This document shows, piece after piece, positions 8,199 to 16,864 of a stretch of 43,131 nt of DNA. The notes under the pieces were generated by a model. That model ran no database searches and had not been told where the DNA came from. It saw only the letters and a list, made by a program, of their open reading frames with translations. The DNA comes from Salinisphaera shabanensis E1L3A (GTDB lineage: Bacteria > Pseudomonadota > Gammaproteobacteria > Nevskiales > Salinisphaeraceae), in the NCBI RefSeq assembly GCF_000215955.2, contig NZ_AFNV02000029.1, positions 1-43,131 of the forward strand, in the 5' to 3' direction. The translations under genes were made by a program, and so were the position numbers. Each line of letters starts with the position of its first letter. The stretch's first letter is position 1.

Positions 8199-9908
8199 AT
8201 GGAAGTGAAGGACGCCCCCCGCATCGAAATCAACGACGGTGACCGAGTAGCCAGCGCGTTCGAGACCCTGCAGCAGCGCCCGTATTGCGATCTGCGGCTG
8301 GAATGCGTGGCCACCGGCGAGCGCTTTGATATCGAAGAATTCCGTATCGAAGCCAGCGGCCAGCGCATTCGTCTGATGATCGATGTCCTCGGTCTGCCGC
8401 GCGATCGCTTCGCCACCGGTGTACGCCTGCATGCCAGCCTGGGTGTGGAAGCGCTATTGTTTACCGGCATCGAGGTCGAGAACTTCAGTATTGAAGCCGA
8501 TCCGCCGGAGCTGGTCATCGCCAAGCCCGAACGGGTTTATGTTTCCAACAAACGCGAGTCCACGCGTATTCGCCTGGTTCGCGGCATGCGTGCGTTGGTG
8601 CAGCTGCAGGTGTACGAGGACCGAAACCCCCTCGACGCGCGGCTGATGGATCTGTCGTTGGGCGGCTGCGGTATCGAAATCGATCTACGTGCCGGCATGC
8701 TGCTCGAATGCGATCAGCAGGTCGCTGCCCTATTCATCGAGTTTCCCAACGGCACGCGATCGGCGCTGTCGGCGGTGGTACGCCATGTCCAGATGGCGGA
8801 GCGAAACGCCCATGCCTATGTCGGCTTTTCGTTCGTACAGCGTGACGGCAATCGGCTGACCGAGGTGCCGGTATGGCTGCGCGAAATGGAGCGCGAGATC
8901 GCGTTCCGTGCCGGTCAGGGCCGTAATCACATGATTCAGCCCTCACGGCTGTTCATCGGCGGCGCCGAATCGCCGGTAGCGATTCGTCTCGACCAGCAGG
9001 AAAAAACGCCTTATGCCAGCACCACGTCGATGGTCGGCCCCCTGCGCGATATTGCCCACACGCTTGGCGTCACGGCCATCGCGTTGCGTCACGGGCGCGA
9101 ACTGCCGGTCGACGATCTGTATCGATGTGCGGACACGCTCTGCGCGCTGCTGGCCGAGGACCGTCCGACCTTTCTTTATGCGCTGTGCTGTCTCAACGAA
9201 CAACCGGCGTTGCTGCATCACTGTATTGTCGTTGCCGGCCGTCTCGCCGATCTCGTGCAGAACGACGAAACGCTGGTTCGCAATCTGCGCGATATTGTCG
9301 TCGCCGCGCTCGTGCACGATCTCGGCAATATCCGACAGGCCGGCCCGCAGACCGCTTCGGCTGATTCGCTGATTACCGATCCGAGCGCACCAACCAACAG
9401 CCATCGCGAACTGATCGAAGCCCTCGGTTCGGCCGGCTCATGGGCCGCCAGTGGCGCCCGGCGCGCGGTTATCGAATGCCTGAACTCGACCGACGCCGAT
9501 GTCGCGCAACTACCGGTCGCGTTGGCGTCGTTGGCACGCGCGGCGCGAATCGTCGATCTGATCGAAGTAAAAAGTCGTGGCGGTATTGGCGCCCACGAAG
9601 CGGGCACGCCGCTGCAGGTGTTTCGCACCCTCTATCACAACTGCGACGAAGCCGAGCGCGAATGGCTACAGCGCTATATGAAACGCCAGGGCATATACCC
9701 GATCGGCAGCCTCGTTCATTGTTCGAGCGGCTTTCTCGCCTGGGTGCTGCAACTCGGTGAAGACGGTCAGCCATCGCGCATACGCGTGGTGCGCAGCCTC
9801 AACAATGCACGCAAACTCAACCAGATTCTCGGTCGGGCGGATTTCTCGCAAATCGGCAAGATCGATCAACCGGCATTGCCGCAGCGTTTCGGGCTGTCCC
9901 CTTTCTAG
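8199..9908 (+). CDS. YcgR-N / PilZ protein fused to a degenerate HD-GYP-like domain
   Basis: 569 residues, no membrane segment. Residues about 10-105 resemble the YcgR N-terminal domain. About 115-225 is a PilZ domain with both c-di-GMP contacts: RESTR at 119-123 (RxxxR) and DLSLGG at 151-156 (D/NxSxxG). The C-terminal half resembles an HD-GYP domain. It keeps an HD pair in VHDLGN (373-374) and a later SHRELIE, but lacks the HHE..DGSGYP segment, so phosphodiesterase activity is doubtful. The ARIVDLIEV helix and the GIYPIGSLV segment match the tail of HD-GYP domains. It probably senses c-di-GMP and signals through the second half. The start codon has only a weak AGG upstream. Confidence 0.78.
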   Translation: MEVKDAPRIEINDGDRVASAFETLQQRPYCDLRLECVATGERFDIEEFRIEASGQRIRLMIDVLGLPRDRFATGVRLHASLGVEALLFTGIEVENFSIEADPPELVIAKPERVYVSNKRESTRIRLVRGMRALVQLQVYEDRNPLDARLMDLSLGGCGIEIDLRAGMLLECDQQVAALFIEFPNGTRSALSAVVRHVQMAERNAHAYVGFSFVQRDGNRLTEVPVWLREMEREIAFRAGQGRNHMIQPSRLFIGGAESPVAIRLDQQEKTPYASTTSMVGPLRDIAHTLGVTAIALRHGRELPVDDLYRCADTLCALLAEDRPTFLYALCCLNEQPALLHHCIVVAGRLADLVQNDETLVRNLRDIVVAALVHDLGNIRQAGPQTASADSLITDPSAPTNSHRELIEALGSAGSWAASGARRAVIECLNSTDADVAQLPVALASLARAARIVDLIEVKSRGGIGAHEAGTPLQVFRTLYHNCDEAEREWLQRYMKRQGIYPIGSLVHCSSGFLAWVLQLGEDGQPSRIRVVRSLNNARKLNQILGRADFSQIGKIDQPALPQRFGLSPF

Positions 9909-10001
9909 CCCGGGCATCGTCACCTGGCCGACCGAAAGCGCGCGTACCATAGGCGCGCCTGATAGAGGTGCTCGTATTTCTTCGGTCCGGGAAGGGTTTC
10001 G

Positions 10002-10607
10002 ATGATCGTCACAATTGCGCTGATCGCGCTGACCTGCGCTGTTTCGTTTACCGCTTTCCAGAATCGCGACATGATGGAGCGGCTGATCTTCTGGCCACCA
10101 GCCGTCAATCGCGGCGAGTACCAGCGCCTGCTCACCCATGGTTTCATTCATGCGGACGGCCAGCATCTGCTGTTCAACATGATCACGCTGTTCTTCTTCG
10201 GGCGTGTGATCGAGGGCTTTTTCGAACGCTATATCGGCGCCGTGGGATTCGCGCTCTTTTACCTCGTCGGTGTGGTGGTGGCGATCGTTCCGAGCTATCT
10301 CCAGCATCGTAACGACAGCCGTTATCGCAGTCTCGGCGCGTCCGGCGCCGTATCGGCGGTGTTGTTTGCGTACGTGCTGATCGCGCCCTGGTCGACGATC
10401 TACGTGTTCTTCTTTCCGATTCCGGCGATCGTCTATGCCGGGTTGTTTACTGCATACGGCCTGTACGCCGGGCGGCTCGGGCACGACCACATCAACCACA
10501 GCGCGCACCTGTGGGGCGCCGGCTATGGCGTACTGTTCTCGCTGTGTATGGAGCCGCGTCTGGCCGGCGTGTTCATCGAAAATCTGATGAAACCGCTCGG
10601 CGGCTAG
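10002..10607 (+). CDS. Rhomboid-family intramembrane serine protease
   Basis: 201 residues with about six transmembrane helices. The serine nucleophile is Ser114 in LGASGAVSA (GxSG) and the partner His169 lies in HSAHLWGAGYG. The loop-1 and helix-2 segment HGFIHADGQHLLFNM is the classic rhomboid HxxxHLxxN-like region. So it is likely a catalytically competent protease cleaving membrane proteins near their helices. Substrates are unknown. It starts at ATG 10002 after CGGGAAGGG about 8 bases upstream. A small membrane protein gene follows 2 bp after its stop. Confidence 0.92.
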   Translation: MIVTIALIALTCAVSFTAFQNRDMMERLIFWPPAVNRGEYQRLLTHGFIHADGQHLLFNMITLFFFGRVIEGFFERYIGAVGFALFYLVGVVVAIVPSYLQHRNDSRYRSLGASGAVSAVLFAYVLIAPWSTIYVFFFPIPAIVYAGLFTAYGLYAGRLGHDHINHSAHLWGAGYGVLFSLCMEPRLAGVFIENLMKPLGG

Positions 10608-10609
10608 CC

Positions 10610-10822
10610 ATGAAGCTTCTTTTCGGACTTTTGCTGCTGTCGTTTCTCGGCTGGCTGGCAGTCAACCTTGTCATTCAGCGCCTGCGCCGACTGCGCGGCG
10701 AGCCGATCCCGGAACGTAAAGGCCCGCGTACGGTCACGTACGTGTGTATCGGGCTGGTCGCGATCTATGCACTGCTGATCCTCTGGCGGGTCTATAACGA
10801 AGGTTTTTCCGCCTTTGGCTGA
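10610..10822 (+). CDS. Small two-helix membrane protein downstream of rhomboid
   Basis: 70 residues with two predicted transmembrane helices (about 2-22 and 43-63) separated by a basic loop containing QRLRRLRGEPIPERKG. Start ATG 10610 lies 2 bp after the rhomboid stop codon, so the two are almost certainly co-transcribed. No family is recognised with confidence. It could be a rhomboid partner or substrate, or simply a membrane protein of unknown role. The tRNA-Glu promoter begins about 20 bp after its stop. Confidence 0.7.
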   Translation: MKLLFGLLLLSFLGWLAVNLVIQRLRRLRGEPIPERKGPRTVTYVCIGLVAIYALLILWRVYNEGFSAFG

Positions 10823-10843
10823 GTACGATTTTGCGAAAACCAC

Positions 10844-10871
10844 TTGAGCCACACGTTCGCGCCGCTATACT
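10844..10871 (+). promoter_or_regulatory. Sigma-70 promoter of tRNA-Glu
   Basis: TTGAGC (10844-10849), 16 bases, then TATACT (10866-10871), followed by the GC-rich discriminator GTGCGG. The expected start is near 10878, just upstream of the tRNA. A GC-rich discriminator is typical of stable-RNA promoters under stringent control. Confidence 0.75.
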
Positions 10872-10886
10872 GTGCGGCCGATCGCT

Positions 10887-10962
10887 GCTCCCTTCGTCTA
10901 GCGGTCCAGGACGTCGCCCTCTCACGGCGAAAACACGAGTTCGAGTCTCGTAGGGAGCGCCA
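10887..10962 (+). tRNA. tRNA-Glu (anticodon CUC), CCA encoded
   Basis: 76-nt cloverleaf. The acceptor arm GCTCCCT pairs with AGGGAGC (10952-10958), then G and encoded CCA (10960-10962). The anticodon stem TCGCC/GGCGA encloses loop CTCTCAC, giving anticodon CTC, which reads GAG. The T arm contains GTTCGAGTC. Overall similarity to proteobacterial tRNA-Glu (CTTCGTCTAG D-arm start) supports the identity. Confidence 0.95.
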
Positions 10963-10966
10963 TCTT

Positions 10967-10980
10967 CGGGCTTCAGCCCG
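10967..10980. terminator. Short hairpin between tRNA-Glu and the convergent PAS-GAF-GGDEF gene
   Basis: CGGGC (10967-10971), loop TTCA, GCCCG (10976-10980). It sits 4 bases after the tRNA and its loop contains the stop codon of the convergent minus-strand gene (10973-10975). It could end both transcripts, but there is no T-run, so the terminator call is tentative. Confidence 0.4.
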
Positions 10981-12370
10981 CTTCGACCCGACCCCGACCG
11001 TTGGATCGAGCAAGATGACGCGCGATATCGGCGCGATGAATAATGATCTGCGCACTGTCTTCACCGCTCGATTCCGCCACGCCGGCGCTTGCCGTGATAT
11101 CCACGTGCCAAGCCTCGCTCACCATGCCTTGCCCCCGCAGGGCTTGCAGCAAACGCTCGATAGTCACCAGCGCCTGCGCCCGGCTGGTATCGGGCAGCAG
11201 TAGAAGAAGCTCGTTGTCGTCCCAGCGTCCGACATGGTCGCTCGCGCGCAGGGTTTCGTTGCAAAGCGCGGCGACATGATCCAGGGCCGCCTCGCCGGCG
11301 CCTTGTCCGTGCTGCGCATCGAGCGTTTCGAAATCATCGACCGCCAATAACGCCACGCTCACCGGCTCTTGTCGTGAGCGCGCCCGGTCGATTTCATCCT
11401 GAAGTTGGCGCTCGAGCCGGTCACGATCGCTTAAATCGGTGAGCGCGTCCGTCGCCGGGCCAAACTGCTCACGCGCCTGTTTCAGCAGTACAATGCTATT
11501 TTCGATCCCGATCTCCTGCCCGACCCATTGCGCAAGCGCGGCGATCAGATCGAGGTCTGCCTGGCCGAACAGCCCATCTGCTTCGTGCCCTGCGAAATAG
11601 AGCGTGCCGTAGACCCTGCGCCCCATCGGTATGGGGCAACCGATATAACAGCCGACTTCGACACGATCGCCGTATCGCCGCAGCGGTACGTGCTTGTAGG
11701 TAAGTCCATCACGACGAAACGGCGCATTGCGCTCGATCGCATGGTCACAGTAGGTATCGCCACGGTTGAAGGCATCGCCGATATGAAAACCGTCGTCCGG
11801 CCCGGTGGCATCGATGACTGTCAGCTCATTATCGACCAGCTCGCTGATAGCGCCATACGGGGTGCCGAAATGTTCGCAGCCAAATGCCAGCAAGGCACGA
11901 CGGCGCTCATCGAATGGCAGACCGGGATCGAACACGACACGACGCAGCGCATGCAATACCTGATCGGAACATGACCAGACGCTGACATCGTGTACGACCT
12001 CGATATACAACAGTTCCTCATGTCGCGGATCGCGAATGGTGGCAACGAGCGTCTGCGCATCGAAAGTCGATCCATCGGCGCGCCGCCGACGCCCCAGATA
12101 GCGGCGATAGCCCTGCCCCAGATCGGCACTGGCTTGTAGCACGTCCTCCGACGGCAACGCCTGCGCCTCGGTAAAGAAGTCACTCGCCTTGCGCCCTATC
12201 ATGTCGCTTTCCTGACAGCCGAACAGCGACAGCGCCGCCGGGTTCGCGAAACAGATGCGACGGCCGCCGTCGGCGAACAGCACGGCCTGTTCGGCTTGCA
12301 CGAACAGTCGCGCCAGTATCGTCCTCAGTAATTCCGAGGCGGGCGGGCGTTTGTCATCCATATCATGCAT
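10973..12370 (-). CDS. PAS-GAF-GGDEF signalling protein with degenerate GGDEF site
   Basis: 465 residues, no membrane helix. An N-terminal PAS domain (about 20-130, with ADGGRRICFANPAALSLFG) is followed by a GAF domain (about 150-300, containing HVPLRRYGDRVEVGCYIGCP). A C-terminal GGDEF domain begins near DALTDLSDRDRLERQL. The catalytic loop reads GRWDDNELLLLLP (W383) where GRxGGDEF is expected, so cyclase activity is unlikely. It may be a c-di-GMP- or GTP-binding sensor or a dead enzyme. The ATG at 12370 is the first of several close ATGs; an AGGAG lies rather far upstream, so the exact start is uncertain. It is convergent with the tRNA-Glu gene and divergent from the GabD-type gene. Confidence 0.85.
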   Translation of the reverse strand: MHDMDDKRPPASELLRTILARLFVQAEQAVLFADGGRRICFANPAALSLFGCQESDMIGRKASDFFTEAQALPSEDVLQASADLGQGYRRYLGRRRRADGSTFDAQTLVATIRDPRHEELLYIEVVHDVSVWSCSDQVLHALRRVVFDPGLPFDERRRALLAFGCEHFGTPYGAISELVDNELTVIDATGPDDGFHIGDAFNRGDTYCDHAIERNAPFRRDGLTYKHVPLRRYGDRVEVGCYIGCPIPMGRRVYGTLYFAGHEADGLFGQADLDLIAALAQWVGQEIGIENSIVLLKQAREQFGPATDALTDLSDRDRLERQLQDEIDRARSRQEPVSVALLAVDDFETLDAQHGQGAGEAALDHVAALCNETLRASDHVGRWDDNELLLLLPDTSRAQALVTIERLLQALRGQGMVSEAWHVDITASAGVAESSGEDSAQIIIHRADIARHLARSNGRGRVEAG

Positions 12371-12548
12371 GGGGAAGGCCTTCTCCTACGGTCGCGTCTG
12401 CCACAGAGGATACGCAACGCGTGGTTATAGTACGCACCGATCGAATCCCGCACGTGCACGCGGTACGCGGCCGGTTCGCACGCTAAGTTTGATACACGCT
12501 GTTTTCGCCCCAAGGTCGAGGTTATCCCACGAAGACAAAGGCAACGCC

Positions 12549-14003
12549 ATGACAAGCGAAACCGAACTTTTCCGTGAACAGGCCTATGTCGGGGGCCGCT
12601 GGATCGACGCCGCCGAGCAAGCGACCCGTGCGGTCGACGATCCGGCAACCGGCGAAACCATCGGCCATATTCCCGATCTGGAATCGGCGCGTTTACAGGG
12701 CGCGATCGACGCCGCCGATGCCGCGTTTGCGCGCTGGCGCGATACGGCCGTGACCACCCGCGCCGACAAGCTTCTTGCCTGGTACGACGGCATGCAGAAA
12801 AACCGCGAAACCCTGGCGCGGCTGATGACGCGCGAACAGGGCAAACCGATCGCGGAGGCGCGCGGCGAAGTCGACTATGCGGCCAGCTTCATTCGCTGGT
12901 TCGCCGAACAAGGCCGTCGCAGCAATGGCGTGAATATCCCAGCCGAAAACCCGGACATGGCGCTCGGCACGGTCGAAGAACCGGTCGGCGTGGTCGGCGT
13001 GATCACACCCTGGAATTTCCCGTTGGCAATGATCACCCGCAAGGCCGCGGCCGCGCTGGCGGCCGGCTGCACGGTAGTGGTCAAACCGGCGAGCGAAACC
13101 CCGTTTTCGGCGCTGGCGCTGGCAGCCCTGGCCGAGCAGGCCGGGCTCGATGACGGCGAATTCAACGTCGTGACCGGCGATGCCCAGCGTGTCTCCGAAA
13201 AGCTGTGCGCCGACACACGCGTACGTGCCCTGTCGTTCACCGGCTCGACGCCGATCGGCCGCCAGTTGCTGCGTGACGGGGCCGATACGGTCAAGCGCAT
13301 GTCGATGGAGCTGGGCGGCAATGCGCCGTTGATCGTCTGCGAAGACGCCGATCTCGACACGGCGGTGGAATCGGCAATCGCTGCCAGATTTCAGACCAGC
13401 GGCCAGGACTGCGTGGCGGCAAACCGAATGTTCGTGCATCGGTCGTTGTACGACGAGTTCGTCGAGCGATTTGCTGACCGCATGAACGCGCTGGCCGTCG
13501 GCAACGGCTTCGACGAAGCCAGCGATATCGGCCCGCTCATCCACGAGCGCGCGGTCGAAAAAGCCAAGGCGCTGGCCGACGACGCCGAGGATAACGGCGC
13601 ACGCGTGATCGGACGTGCCCAGGCCAACGCGCCGGGCGCGCGCTTCTTCATGCCGACTCTGCTCGCCGATATCACGCCCGAAATGCGCATCTTTTCCGAA
13701 GAAGCCTTCGCGCCGTTGGCCGCGGTATGCGCCTTTGATGATGACGACGCGGTCATCGCCAGTGCCAACGATACCGAGTACGGCCTCGCCGCCTATGTGC
13801 ATACCCACTCGGATGCGCGTATCCGCAAGTTCATGCGCGGGCTCGATTACGGCATGGTCGGTGTAAACACCATGGATATCACCGGTCCGCATGTGCCTTT
13901 TGGTGGCATGAAGCAATCCGGCCTGGGGCGCGAGGGTGCCCATGCCGGTATGCAGGAATACCTGGAAACCAAGTACTACTGCCTGGGTGACGTGCCGGTG
14001 TGA
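12549..14003 (+). CDS. NAD(P)-dependent succinate-semialdehyde dehydrogenase, GabD-like
   Basis: 484-residue soluble aldehyde dehydrogenase. Start ATG 12549 opens MTSETELFREQAYVGGRW, and AAGG lies 8-9 bases upstream. A longer upstream frame has no family similarity. Marks are the VITPWNFPLAMITRKAAAAL cofactor loop, MELGGNAPLI with the general base, Cys288 in SGQDCVAANR, and the C-terminal PFGGMKQSGLGREG. The overall pattern (SFTGSTPIGRQL, GMVGVN) is that of GabD-type enzymes converting succinate semialdehyde to succinate. Related aldehydes such as glutarate semialdehyde cannot be excluded. No gabT or other GABA gene lies nearby, so the metabolic role is inferred from family only. Confidence 0.88.
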   Translation: MTSETELFREQAYVGGRWIDAAEQATRAVDDPATGETIGHIPDLESARLQGAIDAADAAFARWRDTAVTTRADKLLAWYDGMQKNRETLARLMTREQGKPIAEARGEVDYAASFIRWFAEQGRRSNGVNIPAENPDMALGTVEEPVGVVGVITPWNFPLAMITRKAAAALAAGCTVVVKPASETPFSALALAALAEQAGLDDGEFNVVTGDAQRVSEKLCADTRVRALSFTGSTPIGRQLLRDGADTVKRMSMELGGNAPLIVCEDADLDTAVESAIAARFQTSGQDCVAANRMFVHRSLYDEFVERFADRMNALAVGNGFDEASDIGPLIHERAVEKAKALADDAEDNGARVIGRAQANAPGARFFMPTLLADITPEMRIFSEEAFAPLAAVCAFDDDDAVIASANDTEYGLAAYVHTHSDARIRKFMRGLDYGMVGVNTMDITGPHVPFGGMKQSGLGREGAHAGMQEYLETKYYCLGDVPV

Positions 14004-14055
14004 TCGCGCCGGCCGATCGCTGGCGCCGCGTCAGCCGCTGTTTGCCGGCGGCCCG

Positions 14056-14081
14056 GACGAGCCTGCTCTGTTCGGCTCGTC
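14056..14081 (+). terminator. Hairpin after the GabD-like gene, possible terminator
   Basis: Perfect GACGAGCC (14056-14063) and GGCTCGTC (14074-14081) arms with a 10-base loop, 52 bases after the stop codon. There is no T-run downstream, so it may be a terminator of the rho-assisted kind or only an mRNA 3'-end structure. Confidence 0.4.
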
Positions 14082-14201
14082 GATGTGCGTGCCGAAGAGC
14101 TCGGCCCGCCGGGCCGTGTCACGCTGATTGTGGGGCCGGCAATTCATCTATGTTCTGTCGGACCTGATTAACTCACACCGAAATCACACGAGGGCCCATT
14201 C

Positions 14202-14468
14202 ATGGCTGCCATGTTCGAACCCAAGCACGCATCGACCCACGAGGAGCGCCGGGTCTACGGCCGCTACGAAAAGCTGTACACGCTCAACGATTTTTTTGCT
14301 GCGCTGTATTTCCTCGTCGGTTCGATCATGTTCTTTTATGAAAGCCTGATGGTTCCCGCGACCTGGTGCTTCACGCTCGGTTCTGTGCATTTTCTTCTGC
14401 GCCCGACGATCAAGGTCGCGCGCGAATTTCATATCGCCCAGTTGCCGCTGCCGGGCGACGACGAATAG
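14202..14468 (+). CDS. YrhK-like small membrane protein
   Basis: 88 residues. It resembles the YrhK domain: RRVYGRYEKLYTLNDFFAAL leads into two hydrophobic segments (about 28-47 and 52-68) and ends with LLRPTIKVAREFHIAQL. The function of this family is not known. ATG 14202 is chosen because GAGGG lies 8-9 bases upstream; a second in-frame ATG at 14211 is possible. It ends 10 bp from the convergent stop of the YccS-like gene. The promoter region 14004-14201 shows no clear motif beyond one hairpin. Confidence 0.8.
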   Translation: MAAMFEPKHASTHEERRVYGRYEKLYTLNDFFAALYFLVGSIMFFYESLMVPATWCFTLGSVHFLLRPTIKVAREFHIAQLPLPGDDE

Positions 14469-14478
14469 TCGGGCCCAG

Positions 14479-16620
14479 CTATCGCACCAACGCCTGACCG
14501 ACCCGCCGTAGCCGCGGCAGTTCGTCGAGCAGCTGAGCCAGCTGGGCGCTGATCAAACGCTGGGGTTCGATATCGCCCAGCGGCATGGCCGCAAGCGCGT
14601 CGCGCAGGCTTTGTTCGTGTTCGCTATCGACCGGCATGGGCTCGCCGCGCACGAGCGCATGCGCGGCCTCTTCCAGCGTATCGGCGATATAGCCCGCCAC
14701 CTGCTCGAGTAATGTATTACCAGCGTGGGTGGACAGCACCTGGCGGTGCGCACCAAGCGTGGACAGGTGCGCAATCAGCGTCTGCGCACCGGCCAGCACG
14801 GCCAGCGCCTGCTTGCTGTCGGCGCGCGCGCCGTGCGGATCCTTGAGCGCCGATGACACATGCGTACTCACGGCAGCATCGGCATTATGCGCATCGCGGC
14901 GCGCGACCCGGTAGTCCAGATCATCGCGTTTGCCGCTTTGATACTGGGCGAAAATCGCACGCAGATAGCGACCGTCTGCAGCCAACGCATCGGCCAGGCG
15001 CTGGTGCAGTTCACGCGAACGCCAGTCCGGGAGCACAAGGCGCATGGCGGCAAAAGCGATCGCGCCGCCGATGACCGTATCCAGCAAGCGCGGCACGATC
15101 AGGTCGAAGCCGTTGCCGACCTGATTGAACGCCAGCAGCACAAGCACACTGATAGCCGCCGCTGCGATGACATAACGCCGAAAGCGGGTGGCGAAAAATG
15201 TAACCCCGGCCGCAATCGTGAGCAGCAGCTGTATTTCGGTGGCCGGGAAAAGCTTGAGTAGCGCCCAGCCCACGACCAGGCCGAGCACGGTTCCGCCCAC
15301 GCGCTGAATCGCACGCTGCCGGGTCGCGCCATAGTCAGGCTGGCACACCAGCATCACCGTCAACAAAATCCAGTAGCCCTGCTCCGGATGCACGATCTTG
15401 AGCACCGCATAGCCGACCAGCATCGCCAGTCCCAACCGCAGGCCGTGGCGAAAACGCGCGGACGCGGGCGTGAACTCGACCACTATACGACGCAACCCTT
15501 CGGCAAACGTCGCGGGCGCCGGGTTCTGAAGACGCCGTTCGACCGTCTGCTCGGCCGGCGCTTCGGACGTCACCACACGCTCGGCCAGGGTATCGAGATT
15601 TTCCGCCAGCTCCTCGACTACCGCGAGCAACTCGCGCCCGGGGGCGTCTTCGCGCTCGCGCTGATAGGCGAGCGCGGCATCGAATTCCGAGCGGGCCGTA
15701 TACAGCCGCGAAAAGCCTTGCGTTGCCTGGTAGCGCAGCGCCGCGCCGCGCTCACGACAGGCCATACCCACCGCGGTAACGAGCCGTTGCGCACGAAACA
15801 TCAGGTCGCTATGAAAGAAGGCCTGCGTCAATCGCGAATAGGGATGATGCGAGGACGCCGCCCGCTCGTGAATATCCTGTGCCGCCAGATAAAGCCGCAG
15901 GTTTTCGTCCATTGCAGAGCGCGAGCGACGCCCGTCGAGCCGGTCGATAAGCGCCAGGCGGGTATCGTTGAGTGCGCCCACCACCCGCGCATTGGCGTGG
16001 GCCAGCGCATTGCGACAGGCGGCGATATCCAGACCGCGGCTGGGCTCGAAAAGGCGTGCCTTGCAGTCGAGATAATCGCCGAGCGCGTCGTAGAGCTTGG
16101 CCAGGGCCTGGCGTACCGGCCGGTGTACGAACAGCGCGTTCCATAACAACGACAACACCCCGTACCAGCCGGCACCGGCGACGAGCAGCGCCGGCTGATG
16201 CCAGAACGCATCGGCCACGGCATGCTGATCGCGTCCGATCATGCCGTAGACAGCCAGCAGTAGCGTGGCATTGCTGATGGTTGCATAGCGCGGGCTCGCC
16301 GAGCCCATCATCACCAGCAAAAACGGGCCGAGCGCCAACGCCACGCCGAATAAAAACGCGCGCTCGAACAGCAACTGCACGATCAACGCGGCGGCTGCAA
16401 AACACAGCAACGTCACCGCCAATGCACTGGCGCGCCGACGCCAGCTATCGTCGGTTTCGGCAATTGCGGCCGCGATCACGCCAAGCATGAGCGGGATCAG
16501 CTCATGCACGTTGTCGCCAAGCCCCGCATAAAGCATCACCCCGGCAAGCGCGACGAACACGCGCAGCGCGTCGGCGAACCGATCAAAAGCGATAAGGTAT
16601 TGCAGACGGTGCCAGCGCAA
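14479..16620 (-). CDS. yccS: FUSC-family inner-membrane protein, YccS-like
   Basis: 713 residues, collinear with E. coli YccS. It has two hydrophobic blocks, each with about five or six helices (roughly residues 15-155 and 400-520), a cytosolic helical region between, and a cytosolic C-terminus. Shared features include QDIHERAASSHHPYSRL, the block RHGLRLGLAMLVGYA to GYWILLTVMLVCQPDYGATR, PRLLDTVIGGAIAFAA, and DYRVARRDAHNADA. FUSC proteins resemble aromatic-acid efflux and fusaric-acid resistance transporters, but the substrate of YccS is unknown. The only in-frame start before an upstream stop is TTG 16620 (MRWHRLQYL), without a strong Shine-Dalgarno. It is convergent with the YrhK-like gene (10 bp gap). 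Confidence 0.9.
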   Translation of the reverse strand: MRWHRLQYLIAFDRFADALRVFVALAGVMLYAGLGDNVHELIPLMLGVIAAAIAETDDSWRRRASALAVTLLCFAAAALIVQLLFERAFLFGVALALGPFLLVMMGSASPRYATISNATLLLAVYGMIGRDQHAVADAFWHQPALLVAGAGWYGVLSLLWNALFVHRPVRQALAKLYDALGDYLDCKARLFEPSRGLDIAACRNALAHANARVVGALNDTRLALIDRLDGRRSRSAMDENLRLYLAAQDIHERAASSHHPYSRLTQAFFHSDLMFRAQRLVTAVGMACRERGAALRYQATQGFSRLYTARSEFDAALAYQREREDAPGRELLAVVEELAENLDTLAERVVTSEAPAEQTVERRLQNPAPATFAEGLRRIVVEFTPASARFRHGLRLGLAMLVGYAVLKIVHPEQGYWILLTVMLVCQPDYGATRQRAIQRVGGTVLGLVVGWALLKLFPATEIQLLLTIAAGVTFFATRFRRYVIAAAAISVLVLLAFNQVGNGFDLIVPRLLDTVIGGAIAFAAMRLVLPDWRSRELHQRLADALAADGRYLRAIFAQYQSGKRDDLDYRVARRDAHNADAAVSTHVSSALKDPHGARADSKQALAVLAGAQTLIAHLSTLGAHRQVLSTHAGNTLLEQVAGYIADTLEEAAHALVRGEPMPVDSEHEQSLRDALAAMPLGDIEPQRLISAQLAQLLDELPRLRRVGQALVR

Positions 16621-16864
16621 TCCGACAACTCACGAAGGAATCTCAGAGCCGCATTCTAGACGTTCCAGCAGCGCCGGCGCCGGCCGGCATCGCAGTCGCG
16701 CCTCGTCGACAGCCCCGCGCCGCGCATTTCCTGCACCGAGTGGATAAAAGCACCGATCCAGGGACGACGCGAAAGCGGCAAACGTTTACCCTCCCACGCG
16801 CATCGCACTCGCTTGCAACGACCTTCAGAGCCGGCGCCGCCGGCATCAGCAGATCAGGACGACC

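Noticed and set aside
10967-10980. Strong intrinsic terminator after tRNA-Glu
   Set aside because: The stem is only 5 bp with no T-run; kept as a tentative hairpin only.
12255-12548. N-terminal extension of the GabD-like protein from 12255
   Set aside because: The extra 98 residues overlap the divergent PAS-GAF-GGDEF gene, match no aldehyde dehydrogenase, and the family N-terminus begins at ATG 12549.
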